A DNA stretch of 53,218 bases from an uncultured Planctomycetaceae bacterium (GCA_937862885.1 CALMEE010000148.1:1-53218); one strand, 5' to 3'; numbered from the stretch's first letter, positions 1 to 8,778 are shown. The notes: generated from the letters alone by a model not told the origin. Numbers and translations: made by a program.

Positions 1-1446
1 GATGCTTATTGCCACGAAAACAACGCTTTCGAGGTAAGCGAGCACAAGACCAGGAATGATCTTTACGATCTCATCAAAGCCGTTCGTCCACGCAAAGTCA
101 CGGACTGAAGTCTCCCGTGCATCGTAAATCGGTTTGTAACTCAACCAAATAATGAACCAAAGTCCAACTACGATAAACAACAGGCCAATCGCCAACGAAA
201 TGCCTGAAAATTTACCCAATATAAATTGTCTTCGCCCTACCGGTTTCGAGAGAACCGTGAGGGCCGTGCGCCCTTCAATTTCCTCGGCGACCGACTTGCC
301 GGCAGCCCAAATCGCCATAAAAATCCCCAAAATTCGAATCAACGGCAGAGCAGACATCTTGTACATTTTGATGTCTTCACCAAAGGTGTAGTAGGGGATG
401 TAAATCGACACGACAGCGAAAACGCTTCCGATCAAGATAATCAGAGCAAAAATTGGCTGGGTAATTTCAGTTTTGAAGGTGGAAATCGCGATCGCTGAAA
501 TCTTGGGGCAGGCTGCACAAAACATCCAATAGCTTAGAAAAACTCCCAACACACTTAGGCCGATCCATAGCGCATAGACCATTTGTGGGTGTTCAACATC
601 AGTCGACCAGCGCAAGTCAATCGTGGCCACCTGGTCACTTTCATTCTTGACAAATAACTTGCGAATCCGCTCTCCAGGAATACGCGAGTCTCCCACTTCA
701 CGAAAATAGTTGGTGAATTGATCGCCACGGTTTATCTCGAAGTAGTCCTCGATATTCAAGCCATCTGGAGGCCGAGTCGCCATGATCGCATCTTGATCGC
801 CTCGAAACGAAATCAACTTCAACTCTTGCCCGAAAAAATCGGTGTCGATTTCCTTCGTCTCGTGGGGTTGAATGACAATACCATACAGTTCAACTGAGCC
901 GGTTTGGCTCAGCCTGCCCAAGGAGTTAAACATCTCGAAGGGTTTTTCGACGATCAAAATTGTGCCGAATCCATCGAAAACGGCGAGCAGAATCCCCAAG
1001 AGAGCGAACGAGACAAATCCCAAGCCGATCCTAGTCAGCCAGCTAGTGAAGTTTCCAGCAGGTTGCTGCAACACTTCGAAAAAACGCTTTCGAGAAACAA
1101 TGGCGATTAAACCAAAACCAATGGAAATCGACACCAGCGAACCTAACAGAATCAGCAGAGTCCAGTCACTCGCGGATGTCTGCTCGTTGGGTCGACTCAT
1201 GCTGAGCCAGATCGCCGTGATACCCGACATCACCAAAACGGACATAAAGATCGCGCTGGGAATTCTGGTGTTCGGTTTATCGTTGAGGGAATTGAGTCCT
1301 GGAATAAGCGTGAGCAAGTAGATTATTGCCTTGACTAGGTACGCCAAAATGAGCCCGAAAGAAATTCCCAGTGAGACAACCCAAACTGGCGTCAGCCAGC
1401 CGATGATCTGATCACTTTGAGCCAGTATTAATAAGCTGTTTTCCAT
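1..1446 (-). CDS. ABC-2 type transporter permease, C-terminus cut by window edge
   Basis: The reading frame is open from an ATG at 1446 to the left edge (482 residues visible). I translated it by hand. It starts with a hydrophobic segment, has several further membrane segments, then a soluble extracytoplasmic stretch of about 150 residues, then more membrane segments. After them comes a cytoplasmic stretch reading VAEEIEGRTALTVLSKPVGR, the EGRT...LSKPVGR pattern typical of NosY/ABC-2 permeases (known of the family). It would form the membrane channel of an ABC exporter; the ATPase is not in the window and may lie beyond the left edge. There is no clear Shine-Dalgarno site ahead of the ATG. 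The substrate cannot be told. Confidence 0.85.
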   Translation of the reverse strand, partial: MENSLLILAQSDQIIGWLTPVWVVSLGISFGLILAYLVKAIIYLLTLIPGLNSLNDKPNTRIPSAIFMSVLVMSGITAIWLSMSRPNEQTSASDWTLLILLGSLVSISIGFGLIAIVSRKRFFEVLQQPAGNFTSWLTRIGLGFVSFALLGILLAVFDGFGTILIVEKPFEMFNSLGRLSQTGSVELYGIVIQPHETKEIDTDFFGQELKLISFRGDQDAIMATRPPDGLNIEDYFEINRGDQFTNYFREVGDSRIPGERIRKLFVKNESDQVATIDLRWSTDVEHPQMVYALWIGLSVLGVFLSYWMFCAACPKISAIAISTFKTEITQPIFALIILIGSVFAVVSIYIPYYTFGEDIKMYKMSALPLIRILGIFMAIWAAGKSVAEEIEGRTALTVLSKPVGRRQFILGKFSGISLAIGLLFIVVGLWFIIWLSYKPIYDARETSVRDFAWTNGFDEIVKIIPGLVLAYLESVVFVAISI

Positions 1447-2070
1447 CAAGAACGTCGCTGTTTTTGAATTCAGGAATGTTGACTAAATTGGTGATTCACT
1501 GCCACCGCCTACGTGATCTGATGTTTACCATGACGCAACGACTAGGTTAAGTCCTAATCCGTAATTCGGCTGCGAATACTGCGCAGAATACGTTCCATAG
1601 TGGATGCAATTGCCGAACAACTTCGGGCCATCTTGCTGGCCGTCTTGACACAAGCGTGACGCAAATCGACTGGTTAAACGTCGCGCAAATAAAACGCATC
1701 GCCATGCTTGATCTTGGAGTCGAATGTCAATTTTCCAAGTCAAATGCGTTCGTTGGGTTCATCGCCCCAAATGCGTCATCCAACAGGAGAATCTTCCTGT
1801 TATCGAACAGCGCTTAAAACGGTTTGACCGCGAGAATCATGTGTTTTGATCTCGTTGCAATCAAGTCAAATATCGTGCTTTCGCGCCAAGACAAGAAAGT
1901 CCCCTGATTGGAGCTACGTATATTATGCCGGACCAGTTCAGATTTAACCAGACTAGGCCCGAGAAACGCGGACAAGGAAAGAAGAGACGCTCGCGCGAAA
2001 CTAGCACACTACGTGTTACCTCTAAACCAAAAGAACTAATTTGCGTGGAAATCGGGATTGTGGCAACGGC
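1447..2070. other. Gap between ABC permease and acylphosphatase
   Basis: I see no convincing gene. Short frames on both strands overlap each other and have low-complexity or unlikely composition. A small inverted repeat (AACAGGA at 1782-1788, TCCTGTT at 1795-1801) is present but has no T-run after it on either strand, so it is not a clear terminator. The gap must hold the promoter of the leftward permease gene, but no clear -35/-10 pair was recognised. Confidence 0.5.
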
Positions 2071-2346
2071 TCAACGAATTTCAAACGAATCGAGAGGCTG
2101 CCACGTTTCAAAATCTCGCTCGATTGTTGCTTGGCTAATTTCGCCTGGTGAACTTGATTGTATTTCCTTAACGAACGATTCGAGAGCGGCAAAATGCCCG
2201 CGCGCAATAACTTCAACTCGGCCATCTCGACGGTTGCGGACATAGCCGACAATTGGATACTGAACGGCAAGTGACTTTACGAAATACCGAAATCCCACGC
2301 CTTGAACACGACCGTCGTAGAAAATGCGCCAAGTTGTCTCGCTCAC
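2071..2346 (-). CDS. acyP: Acylphosphatase
   Basis: A protein of 91 residues, the normal size of acylphosphatases, which hydrolyse acyl phosphates in the cytoplasm. The signature GRVQGVGFRYFV is at about residues 13-24, with the phosphate-binding loop and catalytic Arg (R19 in VQGVGFR). The second signature, GYVRNRRDGRVEVIARG, holds the catalytic Asn (N38). Translation begins at GTG (2346); no in-frame ATG lies near the N-terminus and no strong ribosome binding site precedes it. It stands alone between two long gaps, so it is probably monocistronic. Confidence 0.93.
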   Translation of the reverse strand: MSETTWRIFYDGRVQGVGFRYFVKSLAVQYPIVGYVRNRRDGRVEVIARGHFAALESFVKEIQSSSPGEISQATIERDFETWQPLDSFEIR

Positions 2347-3186
2347 GTTCTAGCCCAACCAGTTTAGTAGGATTTTCGAGCAGGATTGTAAAAGATTTTC
2401 GATCACGCGAAGTCTAGCTGAGTCAACATCAGATGGACGAAGCTCTCGCAACGAACACATCGGCCAACCAAAAAAGATCTCCAACATCATGGGCAACATT
2501 AGAGTTGATCACGTTCAATCAACGCTGCGCTGCGATCGCACCTGTCGTTCGCAAAAGCCGCTGAAGTTCTCCGCAAACCGTGCTGCTTGTTTTCGATTGC
2601 CATTTGACTGTGCTCTTAAATACAAACGCGCCATGTGCAGTTTGATATCGAGCAGCACTTGACTTAAGTTTGGAAGAAACACTCGCGAGACATTGCGAAT
2701 GCGTCCTGCCACCATGCCGACGGCGTCCAAAAATCGCTAGACAAATCCATTGCCGATTCTGTATTCGCTGCAACCGTGGAATCGGTTCCACTTGTGTCAC
2801 GAAATACACACGCACGGCAATATAGAACAAAACAATACAATGAATCAACGCCAAGCCAGCCATACGCTGCAAGTCGATATTGGTTAGGCACGTGGTTGAG
2901 GATTATTCCGGGATTTGAAGCCCCCAAGCAACGTTCTCAAGTCCTCATCGTCGTGATTTTGGACTTCGGCGACGAACAAAATTTGATCAAGCGATTTTGA
3001 CGTTATGATTTCGACATAATTCATGGCGTGAAATACCGTTGAGGTCTAGATAGACTTTCACACCAAGAAAATCGTCATGACGCCCAGTTGTTCAACGAGG
3101 CTGATGTGCTAATTTGTGGAGGTCAAATTTGTAAGTTCGAGAGCCCTGGTTCGAGCTGCATTCGGTCGATGTGCTTGATCCGAAAA
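2347..3186. other. Long gap with no supported gene
   Basis: Frames of 70-117 codons overlap each other on both strands between 2515 and 3000. None has a recognisable domain, a ribosome binding site, or a composition like the neighbouring genes, so I do not call them. The gap leads into the candidate small RNA at 3187-3289. Confidence 0.5.
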
Positions 3187-3289
3187 CGAAAAAACCCCAC
3201 CGCATGAAATCATCAAAACGGTGGGGCCGGAACAGAGAAGAGACGAAAAATAGCAAATCAAGTGTTAGTTATGAAAAAACTCGCTAACG
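3187..3289 (-). ncRNA. Candidate small RNA (about 100 nt) with own promoter and terminator
   Basis: Seen: on the minus strand a promoter-like pair (TAGACA at 3323-3318, 16-nt spacer, TAAAAT at 3301-3296) is followed about 100 nt later by a strong hairpin with a U-run (3226-3189). No open frame of useful length lies between. Near the predicted 5' end, GTTAG (3288-3284) can pair with CTAAC (3268-3264), giving a two-hairpin transcript. The start point of 3289 is inferred from usual -10 spacing. The nearest leftward gene upstream is lptF, which ends more than 1 kb away beyond an opposing gene, so the terminator is better explained by a separate transcript. I do not recognise an Rfam family. A 12-codon frame starting at 3271 on the plus strand is an alternative but weaker reading. 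Confidence 0.42.
3189..3226 (-). terminator. Rho-independent terminator, minus strand
   Basis: Arms CCCCACCG (3195-3202) and CGGTGGGG (3219-3226) form an 8-bp GC-rich stem with a 16-nt loop. Read on the minus strand the stem is followed at once by six T residues (3194-3189). On the plus strand there is no T-run, so the direction is leftward. Confidence 0.8.
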
Positions 3290-3295
3290 GACTTT

Positions 3296-3323
3296 ATTTT
3301 AGACGTCTTTAACCATATGTCTA
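3296..3323 (-). promoter_or_regulatory. Candidate sigma70-type promoter for the small RNA
   Basis: On the minus strand TAGACA (one mismatch to the -35 consensus) is separated by 16 nt from TAAAAT (one mismatch to the -10 consensus). It faces the terminator hairpin at 3226-3189. Such matches occur by chance in AT-rich DNA; the pairing with a terminator is what gives it weight. Confidence 0.4.
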
Positions 3324-3451
3324 CTATTTCACGTTTCGAAAATAAAAAATCTCTTGAAATTTGTTGTCGAAACGGAAGGGTGTGTGCGTTTAATTTTGAA
3401 ACACTCGGTTGATTTTTTTGTGTAGTATTTTGAATCGGATCGTTAACTAAG

Positions 3452-3470
3452 TCGTCAGATTATCTGACGA
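3452..3470. promoter_or_regulatory. Perfect 19-bp inverted repeat abutting the IMPase start codon
   Basis: TCGTCAGAT, one central base (T3461), ATCTGACGA. The repeat ends 3 nt before the ATG at 3474 and directly before a possible TTG start at 3471. It occupies the place where a ribosome binding site would sit, and no Shine-Dalgarno motif is seen. It could be a repressor operator or an RNA hairpin masking the start; this is inference. Confidence 0.55.
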
Positions 3471-3473
3471 TTG

Positions 3474-4313
3474 ATGGCGAAAGTGGTTGTTGAGGTGCAT
3501 GATTTCGAAACTTTTGGAGAAATTTGTCGGGAGGCGGCCCGAGTCGGTGGAAATGTACTCATGGCCTGCCGGCAAAGTCTCGCCGTGCATGAAAAAGGAC
3601 CAAACGATTGGGTTACAAACGCTGACGTTGCGTCACAAAAGGCCATCGAAGAACTGATCCTGAGCAAGGTCCCGAGCCATCTGTTTGTTGGCGAAGAAAC
3701 CTCATCAGCATTGTCAAGATTGTTGCCGGCAAGCAGTCCAACGAACTCAGCGTATCACTGGGTAGTCGACCCATTGGACGGGACCGTCAACTACATCCAC
3801 GGATTGCCATCGTATGCCGTCTCGGTGGCGCTGTTATACGGTACGGAGTTGTTAGTTGGTGCGGTGTTCGATCCAATTTTGGACGAATTGTATTTCGCGT
3901 CCCAAGTTGAAGCGGCATCATTAAATGGAAAACGCATCATTCCGAGCGACTGTCGCGAATCGTCGCTGGCACTTACCGTTTTTAGTTTGCCAAGCAAAAT
4001 TGATCGGAAAGCGTTAATCATTGAACAAGTTTTTCGCCTTATGGAGCACTCGCAATCGACTCGGAGGCTCGGATCAGCTGCTCTTAATCTCTGTTACGTT
4101 GCAAGTGGAAGAATTGACGCATATTTTGCGACGACACTGAACGCATGGGATGTGGCTGCGGGTGCACTGATCGTTCGGCAAGCTGGAGGAGTCATTCGGC
4201 ATCCCCATGATCAAGAGTTCAGTATTTTGGAGCCACGCGTATTGGCCACGTCGACCAACGAGCTTTGGCAGCAGCTTCATCAACTCCTGCAAGTTGAACG
4301 TGTTGATCGTTAG
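3474..4313 (+). CDS. Inositol-monophosphatase-family phosphatase
   Basis: A protein of 279 residues from the ATG at 3474 (a TTG at 3471 would add one residue). The Mg-dependent phosphatase motifs are all present: GEE (E74, E75), DPLDGT (D99, D102) and WDVAAGA (D226). This family dephosphorylates inositol phosphates and related sugar or nucleotide phosphates (SuhB, CysQ, HisN); the exact substrate cannot be read from the sequence. The gene is alone, convergent with lptF (68-bp gap). The start codon sits against a 19-bp perfect inverted repeat, suggesting local control. A second, distinct member of the family lies at 22520-23326. Confidence 0.9.
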   Translation: MAKVVVEVHDFETFGEICREAARVGGNVLMACRQSLAVHEKGPNDWVTNADVASQKAIEELILSKVPSHLFVGEETSSALSRLLPASSPTNSAYHWVVDPLDGTVNYIHGLPSYAVSVALLYGTELLVGAVFDPILDELYFASQVEAASLNGKRIIPSDCRESSLALTVFSLPSKIDRKALIIEQVFRLMEHSQSTRRLGSAALNLCYVASGRIDAYFATTLNAWDVAAGALIVRQAGGVIRHPHDQEFSILEPRVLATSTNELWQQLHQLLQVERVDR

Positions 4314-4380
4314 CCGCGGTTGTCGGTCAGGCCTTTGTTCCTTCTCTGAAAACCCGACAACTCTTCTCCCCATGGTCCGT

Positions 4381-5511
4381 TTATTGATTTAGCCGCACAA
4401 ACCGCGTGGCCGCGATGGGTGAAAAAATGAGGAGTGGTAACCAAGCTGCTAATGCAGGCGGTGACAGAATGCGCGACGCCCCCATACTCGCAAACATCAT
4501 CGCGGTCAAACTGATGATGCCCACAGCCAACATGCACAAAGCCGCAGCAGCAAACACATTGCGCTCGCGTCGGCACACGACAATCGGGAAACCGAGTGCA
4601 ATCAATGTCAGCTCTAATAAAGGCAAAACAATTCGTCGATGTATTTCGACACGCTGGCGATTGGAATAATTTGCTCCAGGTGTCTTGTTGATTTCAATCA
4701 ATTCAAAGAGCGACGCATACCGAGCGTTCTCTGGGCTCAAAGCAATTCGCTGCGGAGGCACGTTCATTACAATGAAACATTGGTTTTCGGCAAGCCATTG
4801 CTTCCCACTCGGGTAGTGGACGATTGTTTGGTCGTTCCGCGTCAAGCTAGGGCGCAAGTTGAGTTTGAGTGGTACCGAAACATGCTCCACCCAATATCCA
4901 AGCTCGCCTTCCGGCGAGGTTGTATAGGTCGCGTGTTCAGCCACGATCGATACAGATTCTGCATCGCGACTTGGTCTCAATATGAATTGGGGAGCTATGA
5001 GCACTCCATCCGATGCGCGGATCTGTCCATGGCGAATCGTGATGCCAGTTTCGGCGTCCGTAAAGTTGCGGACGGGCTGAAGTTTTTCGGAAAGCAGATC
5101 CTCTGCATTCAAAGTCAATAAGGTGCGAAATCTTGGCAAGACGAGTTCCCTTGCAACTGAGGTCGCAATCACCAGAAGCACGGACATTAAAATCAATGGC
5201 CGCGCGATCCTATACTTGCTCATTCCAGCAGCCTCTACTGCCGTGATTTCGTTCGATTTCTGCATCATAACGAACGCAAAAATCGCAGATATCAAGGTTA
5301 TCACGGCCGTCATTTGTACAAAGAAGTCCAAAACGCGCGGGGCGTAGAAATCAAACAAAAGTCCGCTTAGGGAACGCTGTTTGGAAAGTGCCAAGACGTC
5401 GTCTAAGTTCGTAAAAGCATGGATAATGACAAACAAACCACTCAAGCTTACGAAACAAATCAGAAAAATCTTGATAAAGCCGCGCAGTAAGTAGCGATCG
5501 AATATTGTCAT
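4381..5511 (-). CDS. LptF/LptG (YjgP/YjgQ) family permease
   Basis: A protein of 376 residues, the usual length for LptF/LptG, the inner-membrane permeases that with LptB extract lipopolysaccharide for transport to the outer membrane. The N-terminus (MTIFDRYLLRGFIKIFL, then a hydrophobic stretch) is typical. Three membrane segments come before about residue 125, a soluble beta-jellyroll-like periplasmic region follows at about 130-275, and three more membrane segments close the protein, with the family pattern IHRRIVLPLLELTLIALGFP. Only one copy is here; whether it pairs with another subunit elsewhere cannot be seen. It supports an LPS-type outer membrane in this organism. Confidence 0.88.
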   Translation of the reverse strand: MTIFDRYLLRGFIKIFLICFVSLSGLFVIIHAFTNLDDVLALSKQRSLSGLLFDFYAPRVLDFFVQMTAVITLISAIFAFVMMQKSNEITAVEAAGMSKYRIARPLILMSVLLVIATSVARELVLPRFRTLLTLNAEDLLSEKLQPVRNFTDAETGITIRHGQIRASDGVLIAPQFILRPSRDAESVSIVAEHATYTTSPEGELGYWVEHVSVPLKLNLRPSLTRNDQTIVHYPSGKQWLAENQCFIVMNVPPQRIALSPENARYASLFELIEINKTPGANYSNRQRVEIHRRIVLPLLELTLIALGFPIVVCRRERNVFAAAALCMLAVGIISLTAMMFASMGASRILSPPALAAWLPLLIFSPIAATRFVRLNQ

Positions 5512-5773
5512 AAAGCAGAAATGAAAAGATGCAATTCATCAAACCGATCCAGGATGACCGACTTACATCGTTTGTTTATTTGAATGAACTTCTTTGACCG
5601 TGCCGCAGACATTCAATGACTGCATTTCTTTGAAGGCACTGGTCATCGAAGCTCCGGTACGATATTCTAATCAATAGCCACTATTTGCCTAACCCGATTC
5701 CACCGACGATAGCACTGACATCGTTCTCGAAACCGTAACAGATTGCGACGTCGTTCCCTACCGGAGACCCAGC

Positions 5774-6577
5774 ATGGAATACAATAGTTCGGACACATCT
5801 GTCAACTTGAACCGGGAGAACTTTGCGATTTCAGTCCGCGAAATTTCTTTTACGGCATTTCGCGATTTGTTGTTCCCCAATCGATGCGTCATTTGCGGAT
5901 CTGAGACGTGTTTGGTCGACGATTTGCAAATTTGTAAGGGCTGCCAGGGCGGATTTCTTCGCGAGTTTGATTCCGCCTGCAGCAGGTGCGGTGCCTCAAA
6001 ACCAAATGCGCTGGAATATTATCGAGATCGCGCTGATTGCCCGAAATGTCGCGGTGCGAAGTTTCTATTTAATCGTGCGGTGTCCTTAGGTGACTACACA
6101 GGAATACTACGAAAAGTAGTGATTGAAATGAAACACCAGCAGAGGGAGGCATTGTCAATTCAGATGGGACGACTATTGGGGATGCATGTCTTAAAGATTT
6201 TTGGCCCAAACGCTTTCAATCGCGTCGTTTGCGTTCCGACACATTTTTTAAGGAGACTGGTGCGCGGAAGTAGCGTAGCAGAATTACTTGCCGAAGGCGT
6301 CGCCAGCAAGCTAAAACTGCCTTTCAATGCCAATGTAATCGGTCAAATTCGGGCAACGAAAAAACAGGGTACGTTGACAAAGTCAGAGCGAGGAAAAAAT
6401 GTCCGCGATGCATTCCAAGTGCGGCGTACACGTCACGTTGAGAATCAGAGACTGTTATTGGTCGATGACGTTATGACGTCGGGGTCGACGGTGAACGAGG
6501 TGGCGCGCGTCTTGAATAAGGCAGGTGTCGCATCGGTCGTGGTTTGTACAGTGGCACGTAGCGTCAATACTCAATAG
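5774..6577 (+). CDS. comF: ComF family phosphoribosyltransferase-like protein
   Basis: A protein of 267 residues. The N-terminal part has cysteine pairs of a zinc-binding region (C38, C41, C54, C57, C69, C72, C89, C92). The C-terminal half is a type I phosphoribosyltransferase fold with the PRPP loop LLVDDVMTSGST at about residues 231-242. ComF proteins take part in DNA uptake in competent bacteria and in stalled-fork or recombination functions; the biochemical reaction is not settled. No other competence gene is adjacent, although a PilT-like ATPase lies at 40.8 kb. The start ATG at 5774 has a weak upstream purine stretch. Confidence 0.9.
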   Translation: MEYNSSDTSVNLNRENFAISVREISFTAFRDLLFPNRCVICGSETCLVDDLQICKGCQGGFLREFDSACSRCGASKPNALEYYRDRADCPKCRGAKFLFNRAVSLGDYTGILRKVVIEMKHQQREALSIQMGRLLGMHVLKIFGPNAFNRVVCVPTHFLRRLVRGSSVAELLAEGVASKLKLPFNANVIGQIRATKKQGTLTKSERGKNVRDAFQVRRTRHVENQRLLLVDDVMTSGSTVNEVARVLNKAGVASVVVCTVARSVNTQ

Positions 6578-6823
6578 ACATGCACGTATTGGATGGCGAC
6601 GCTCTGCCTAAGTGCGTGGAATAAATTGCGGTTGTTCGGTTTGCTTTAGTAGCACAGGTGCAGGAGATGCGTTAACATTTCCAGCTTTGTAATGATATAA
6701 GTTTCATGTGCACGAAAACAACTATCCATGTCATGCTTGGACAAATGGTGCCTGGCCACGTGCGGTCACTTCGCTAACTGAGTAGGTTCTCAGGACCATG
6801 TTTTTGAGGGAGGATCGCCGTCA

Positions 6824-7234
6824 ATGGACAATCATGACTGGTTCAGTTGGTACGAGAGTTTGATAAAGCCGAGTTGGACTCCGTCACCCACGGTGATCTC
6901 GATCATTTGGCAAATCCTCTATCCAATCATTTTTGTTTGCTTGATATTTGTAATCGTGCAAGCAGCGCGAGGGCGAATCAGTTGGTGGATTACCTTGCCC
7001 TTCATAGTCAACTTCGTCGCAAATCTATTATTTACACCAATTCAGTTCGGCCTGCGTAATCTGTGGTTAGCATCTGTCGATATCGCCATCGTCTGGCTGA
7101 CAATTATTTGGATGGCGGTGGCGATTTGGCCTCATTATCGACTTGTGGCAGTCATGCAATTGCCATATTTTGCCTGGGTCTCGTTGGCGACGTTCTTACA
7201 ATTTTCGATTACCTGGCAGAATCAAGGACGATAG
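6824..7234 (+). CDS. tspO: TspO/MBR family protein
   Basis: A small membrane protein of 136 residues with five predicted hydrophobic segments and many tryptophans, as in the TspO/MBR (tryptophan-rich sensory protein) family. Family landmarks visible are WYESLIKPSWTPSP near residue 9, WQILYP at about 30, and the N-L-L-F-P-like turn NLLFTPIQFGLRNLW. TspO binds porphyrins and related ligands and modulates tetrapyrrole or stress responses. A good ribosome binding site (GAGG at about 6808-6815) precedes the ATG. It has no operon partner. Confidence 0.88.
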   Translation: MDNHDWFSWYESLIKPSWTPSPTVISIIWQILYPIIFVCLIFVIVQAARGRISWWITLPFIVNFVANLLFTPIQFGLRNLWLASVDIAIVWLTIIWMAVAIWPHYRLVAVMQLPYFAWVSLATFLQFSITWQNQGR

Positions 7235-7375
7235 CAGATCGCAGTGGAGGTTCGCGATTTGATGCAATTGCCATAAATTCCCTCATGCGAATCTTCGTTA
7301 AAACCGAAAAATACCCATGAGGGTCCGTATCCCGATCGGTAGGCGTCCCCAATTCCAAATCGAAGGAAGCCAATT

Positions 7376-7816
7376 ATGCGAATTCAAACCACACGATTTA
7401 ATGCCGTCGATATTGAATCTGACGACATTTTGTTTTTTCGCAATGGCTTGTTGGGCTTTGAAGAGTGCCAACATTGGGTGATCTTAGCTGACGCAGACAA
7501 TCCGGCGGTCGCTTGGTTACAAAGCATGCAGAAACCAGAAGTGGCTCTGCCAGTGGTTTCACCTCGGCGATTCGTGGCCGATTATCAGGTTCGCATTGAT
7601 CCATCCGATGTCGACACGCTTCAACTGAAATCGATGGAGCAAGCGTTCGTGTTGGGGATCGTCAGCCGCGATCGCGATGTGCTTACGTTGAATTTGCGAG
7701 CTCCGGTCATCATTAACCTTGACCGCCGACTTGGTTGCCAAGTCATCACTGTAGATCAGCAGCCGTTTCAATACGAATTGGCCGCGCTTCCATTGCCACT
7801 TCGACGAACGGCATAG
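7376..7816 (+). CDS. fliW: Flagellar assembly factor FliW
   Basis: A protein of 146 residues with typical FliW features: the N-terminal strand MRIQTTRFNAVDIESDDILF, the GLLGFEEC segment at about residues 23-30, and the WLQSMQKPEVALPVVSP segment. FliW binds flagellin; when flagellin is exported, freed FliW binds CsrA and relieves CsrA repression of flagellin translation. The csrA gene lies 266 bp downstream in the same direction, the usual pairing. A GAAGG stretch (7364-7368) precedes the ATG. No other flagellar genes are in this window. Confidence 0.92.
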   Translation: MRIQTTRFNAVDIESDDILFFRNGLLGFEECQHWVILADADNPAVAWLQSMQKPEVALPVVSPRRFVADYQVRIDPSDVDTLQLKSMEQAFVLGIVSRDRDVLTLNLRAPVIINLDRRLGCQVITVDQQPFQYELAALPLPLRRTA

Positions 7817-7868
7817 TCGTCAAACGCGAAATATCTATTGTTTTGCAAACTTTTTGAGCTTCCATGAG

Positions 7869-7977
7869 CATCGGCGAGTTTCCATGCCGATGACCTTCTC
7901 ACCATTGCTTACATGGATTCCATCGCGCACGTTTCGTGCGCGTGTGGCCATTAGCAGCAAATATGATTTTTTGGATG
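7869..7977 (+). promoter_or_regulatory. Hairpin-rich fliW-csrA spacer with possible CsrA sites
   Basis: Two stem-loops lie between fliW and csrA: CATCGGC (7869-7875) with GCCGATG (7886-7892), and CGCGCACG (7924-7931) with CGTGCGCG (7935-7942), the latter with a 3-nt loop. Neither is followed by a T-run, so they are not plain terminators. Between and after them are ACATGGATT (7911-7919) and GGATG (7973-7977), which resemble the CsrA target consensus (ACA-R-GGAUG). Autoregulation of csrA through these sites is inference. Confidence 0.35.
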
Positions 7978-8082
7978 GAACCGTTCACTCCAATAGATAT
8001 CCGGCTGTAAAAACAGACCGATCACGTCGCGAGTGTCCCCGAAAGTGCAAGATGCCAAGCCATCAATAACCGGTTTACTGAT

Positions 8083-8298
8083 ATGCTCGTACTATCCAGA
8101 CATCGCGACGAAAGCATTATGATTGGCGATGACGTTATGGTCACGGTTGTGGACATTCGTGGAGACAAGGTGCGTTTGGGAATTGACGCTCCCAAGGAAA
8201 TCCCAGTCCATCGTCAAGAAATTTACGAGGCCATCAAACGCGAAAACGAAAAGGCCAGTAAACTCGGACCGGGTGAAACAAAAGACATTGGAAAGTAA
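8083..8298 (+). CDS. csrA: Carbon storage regulator CsrA
   Basis: A protein of 71 residues matching CsrA/Rsm[19 protein letters not shown] at the N-terminus, [19 protein letters not shown] in the middle with the conserved R44-type RNA-binding segment (VHRQEIY). CsrA is a dimeric post-transcriptional regulator that binds GGA motifs in mRNA leaders and, with FliW, controls flagellin synthesis. The C-terminal tail is slightly longer than in enterobacteria, as is common in FliW-regulated CsrA. No clear Shine-Dalgarno site precedes the ATG. Confidence 0.97.
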   Translation: MLVLSRHRDESIMIGDDVMVTVVDIRGDKVRLGIDAPKEIPVHRQEIYEAIKRENEKASKLGPGETKDIGK

Positions 8299-8778
8299 CG
8301 ACAAAGGTTTGGGCTAAGTTTAAACACTCCCCACTCCAGTCAACGCGTCGCGTGTTTCCTCCAGTTTAGTGACCGGTCAAAATATTCATAGGGACGATTT
8401 CTGCGTCCCGGGCAGCCTGCGAGTTGGCCGAACATAGGCGACTTTATTGCATCGATCTTGGTCTATCGTCGCTCAAGCTTAAGCGTTCGAGAAACCATGG
8501 CTAACGATATTCGCTTGGCGAACGCCTGCTTCATTTCATTCACTTGGGATTTCGCCACGCAATTCATTGGAGTCCCATCAATCAAGTTCGCTGTTAGGAA
8601 CAAGTATTGAAGGACTGATCCGAACGATCCCCACACGCATTATGAGAGTTCGACGTCGTACGAACCAAATATTGCTAATTCAAGGGCGGACAGCGATTTG
8701 CCGTTAGTCAATGAGACGATTACAAGAAAACGATGCATTTCAAATCTTCATTCAGTGAAAAACCGAGGTCATAGCTTT
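8299..8778. other. Gap after csrA with several inverted repeats
   Basis: No gene is supported. Inverted repeats include GGGACG (8391-8396) with CGTCCC (8404-8409), and GCGTTCG (8483-8489) with CGAACGC (8519-8525). Several GGA triplets occur between 8390 and 8610. No terminator with a clean T-run was found. A structured RNA is possible but not shown. Confidence 0.35.

Noticed and set aside
1525..2270. Short frames on both strands in the gap before and over the acylphosphatase gene
   Set aside because: They overlap each other and the acylphosphatase gene, lack ribosome binding sites and have no protein-like composition.
2515..3000. Three overlapping leftward frames and one rightward frame
   Set aside because: Mutually overlapping, no domain, odd Cys/Arg/Trp-rich composition typical of noncoding DNA.
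3110..3180. GGTTCGAGCTG stretch resembling a tRNA T-loop
   Set aside because: No acceptor, D or anticodon stems can be built around it.
4639..5121. Rightward frame of 160 codons
   Set aside because: Lies within the lptF/lptG-type gene and has no family resemblance.
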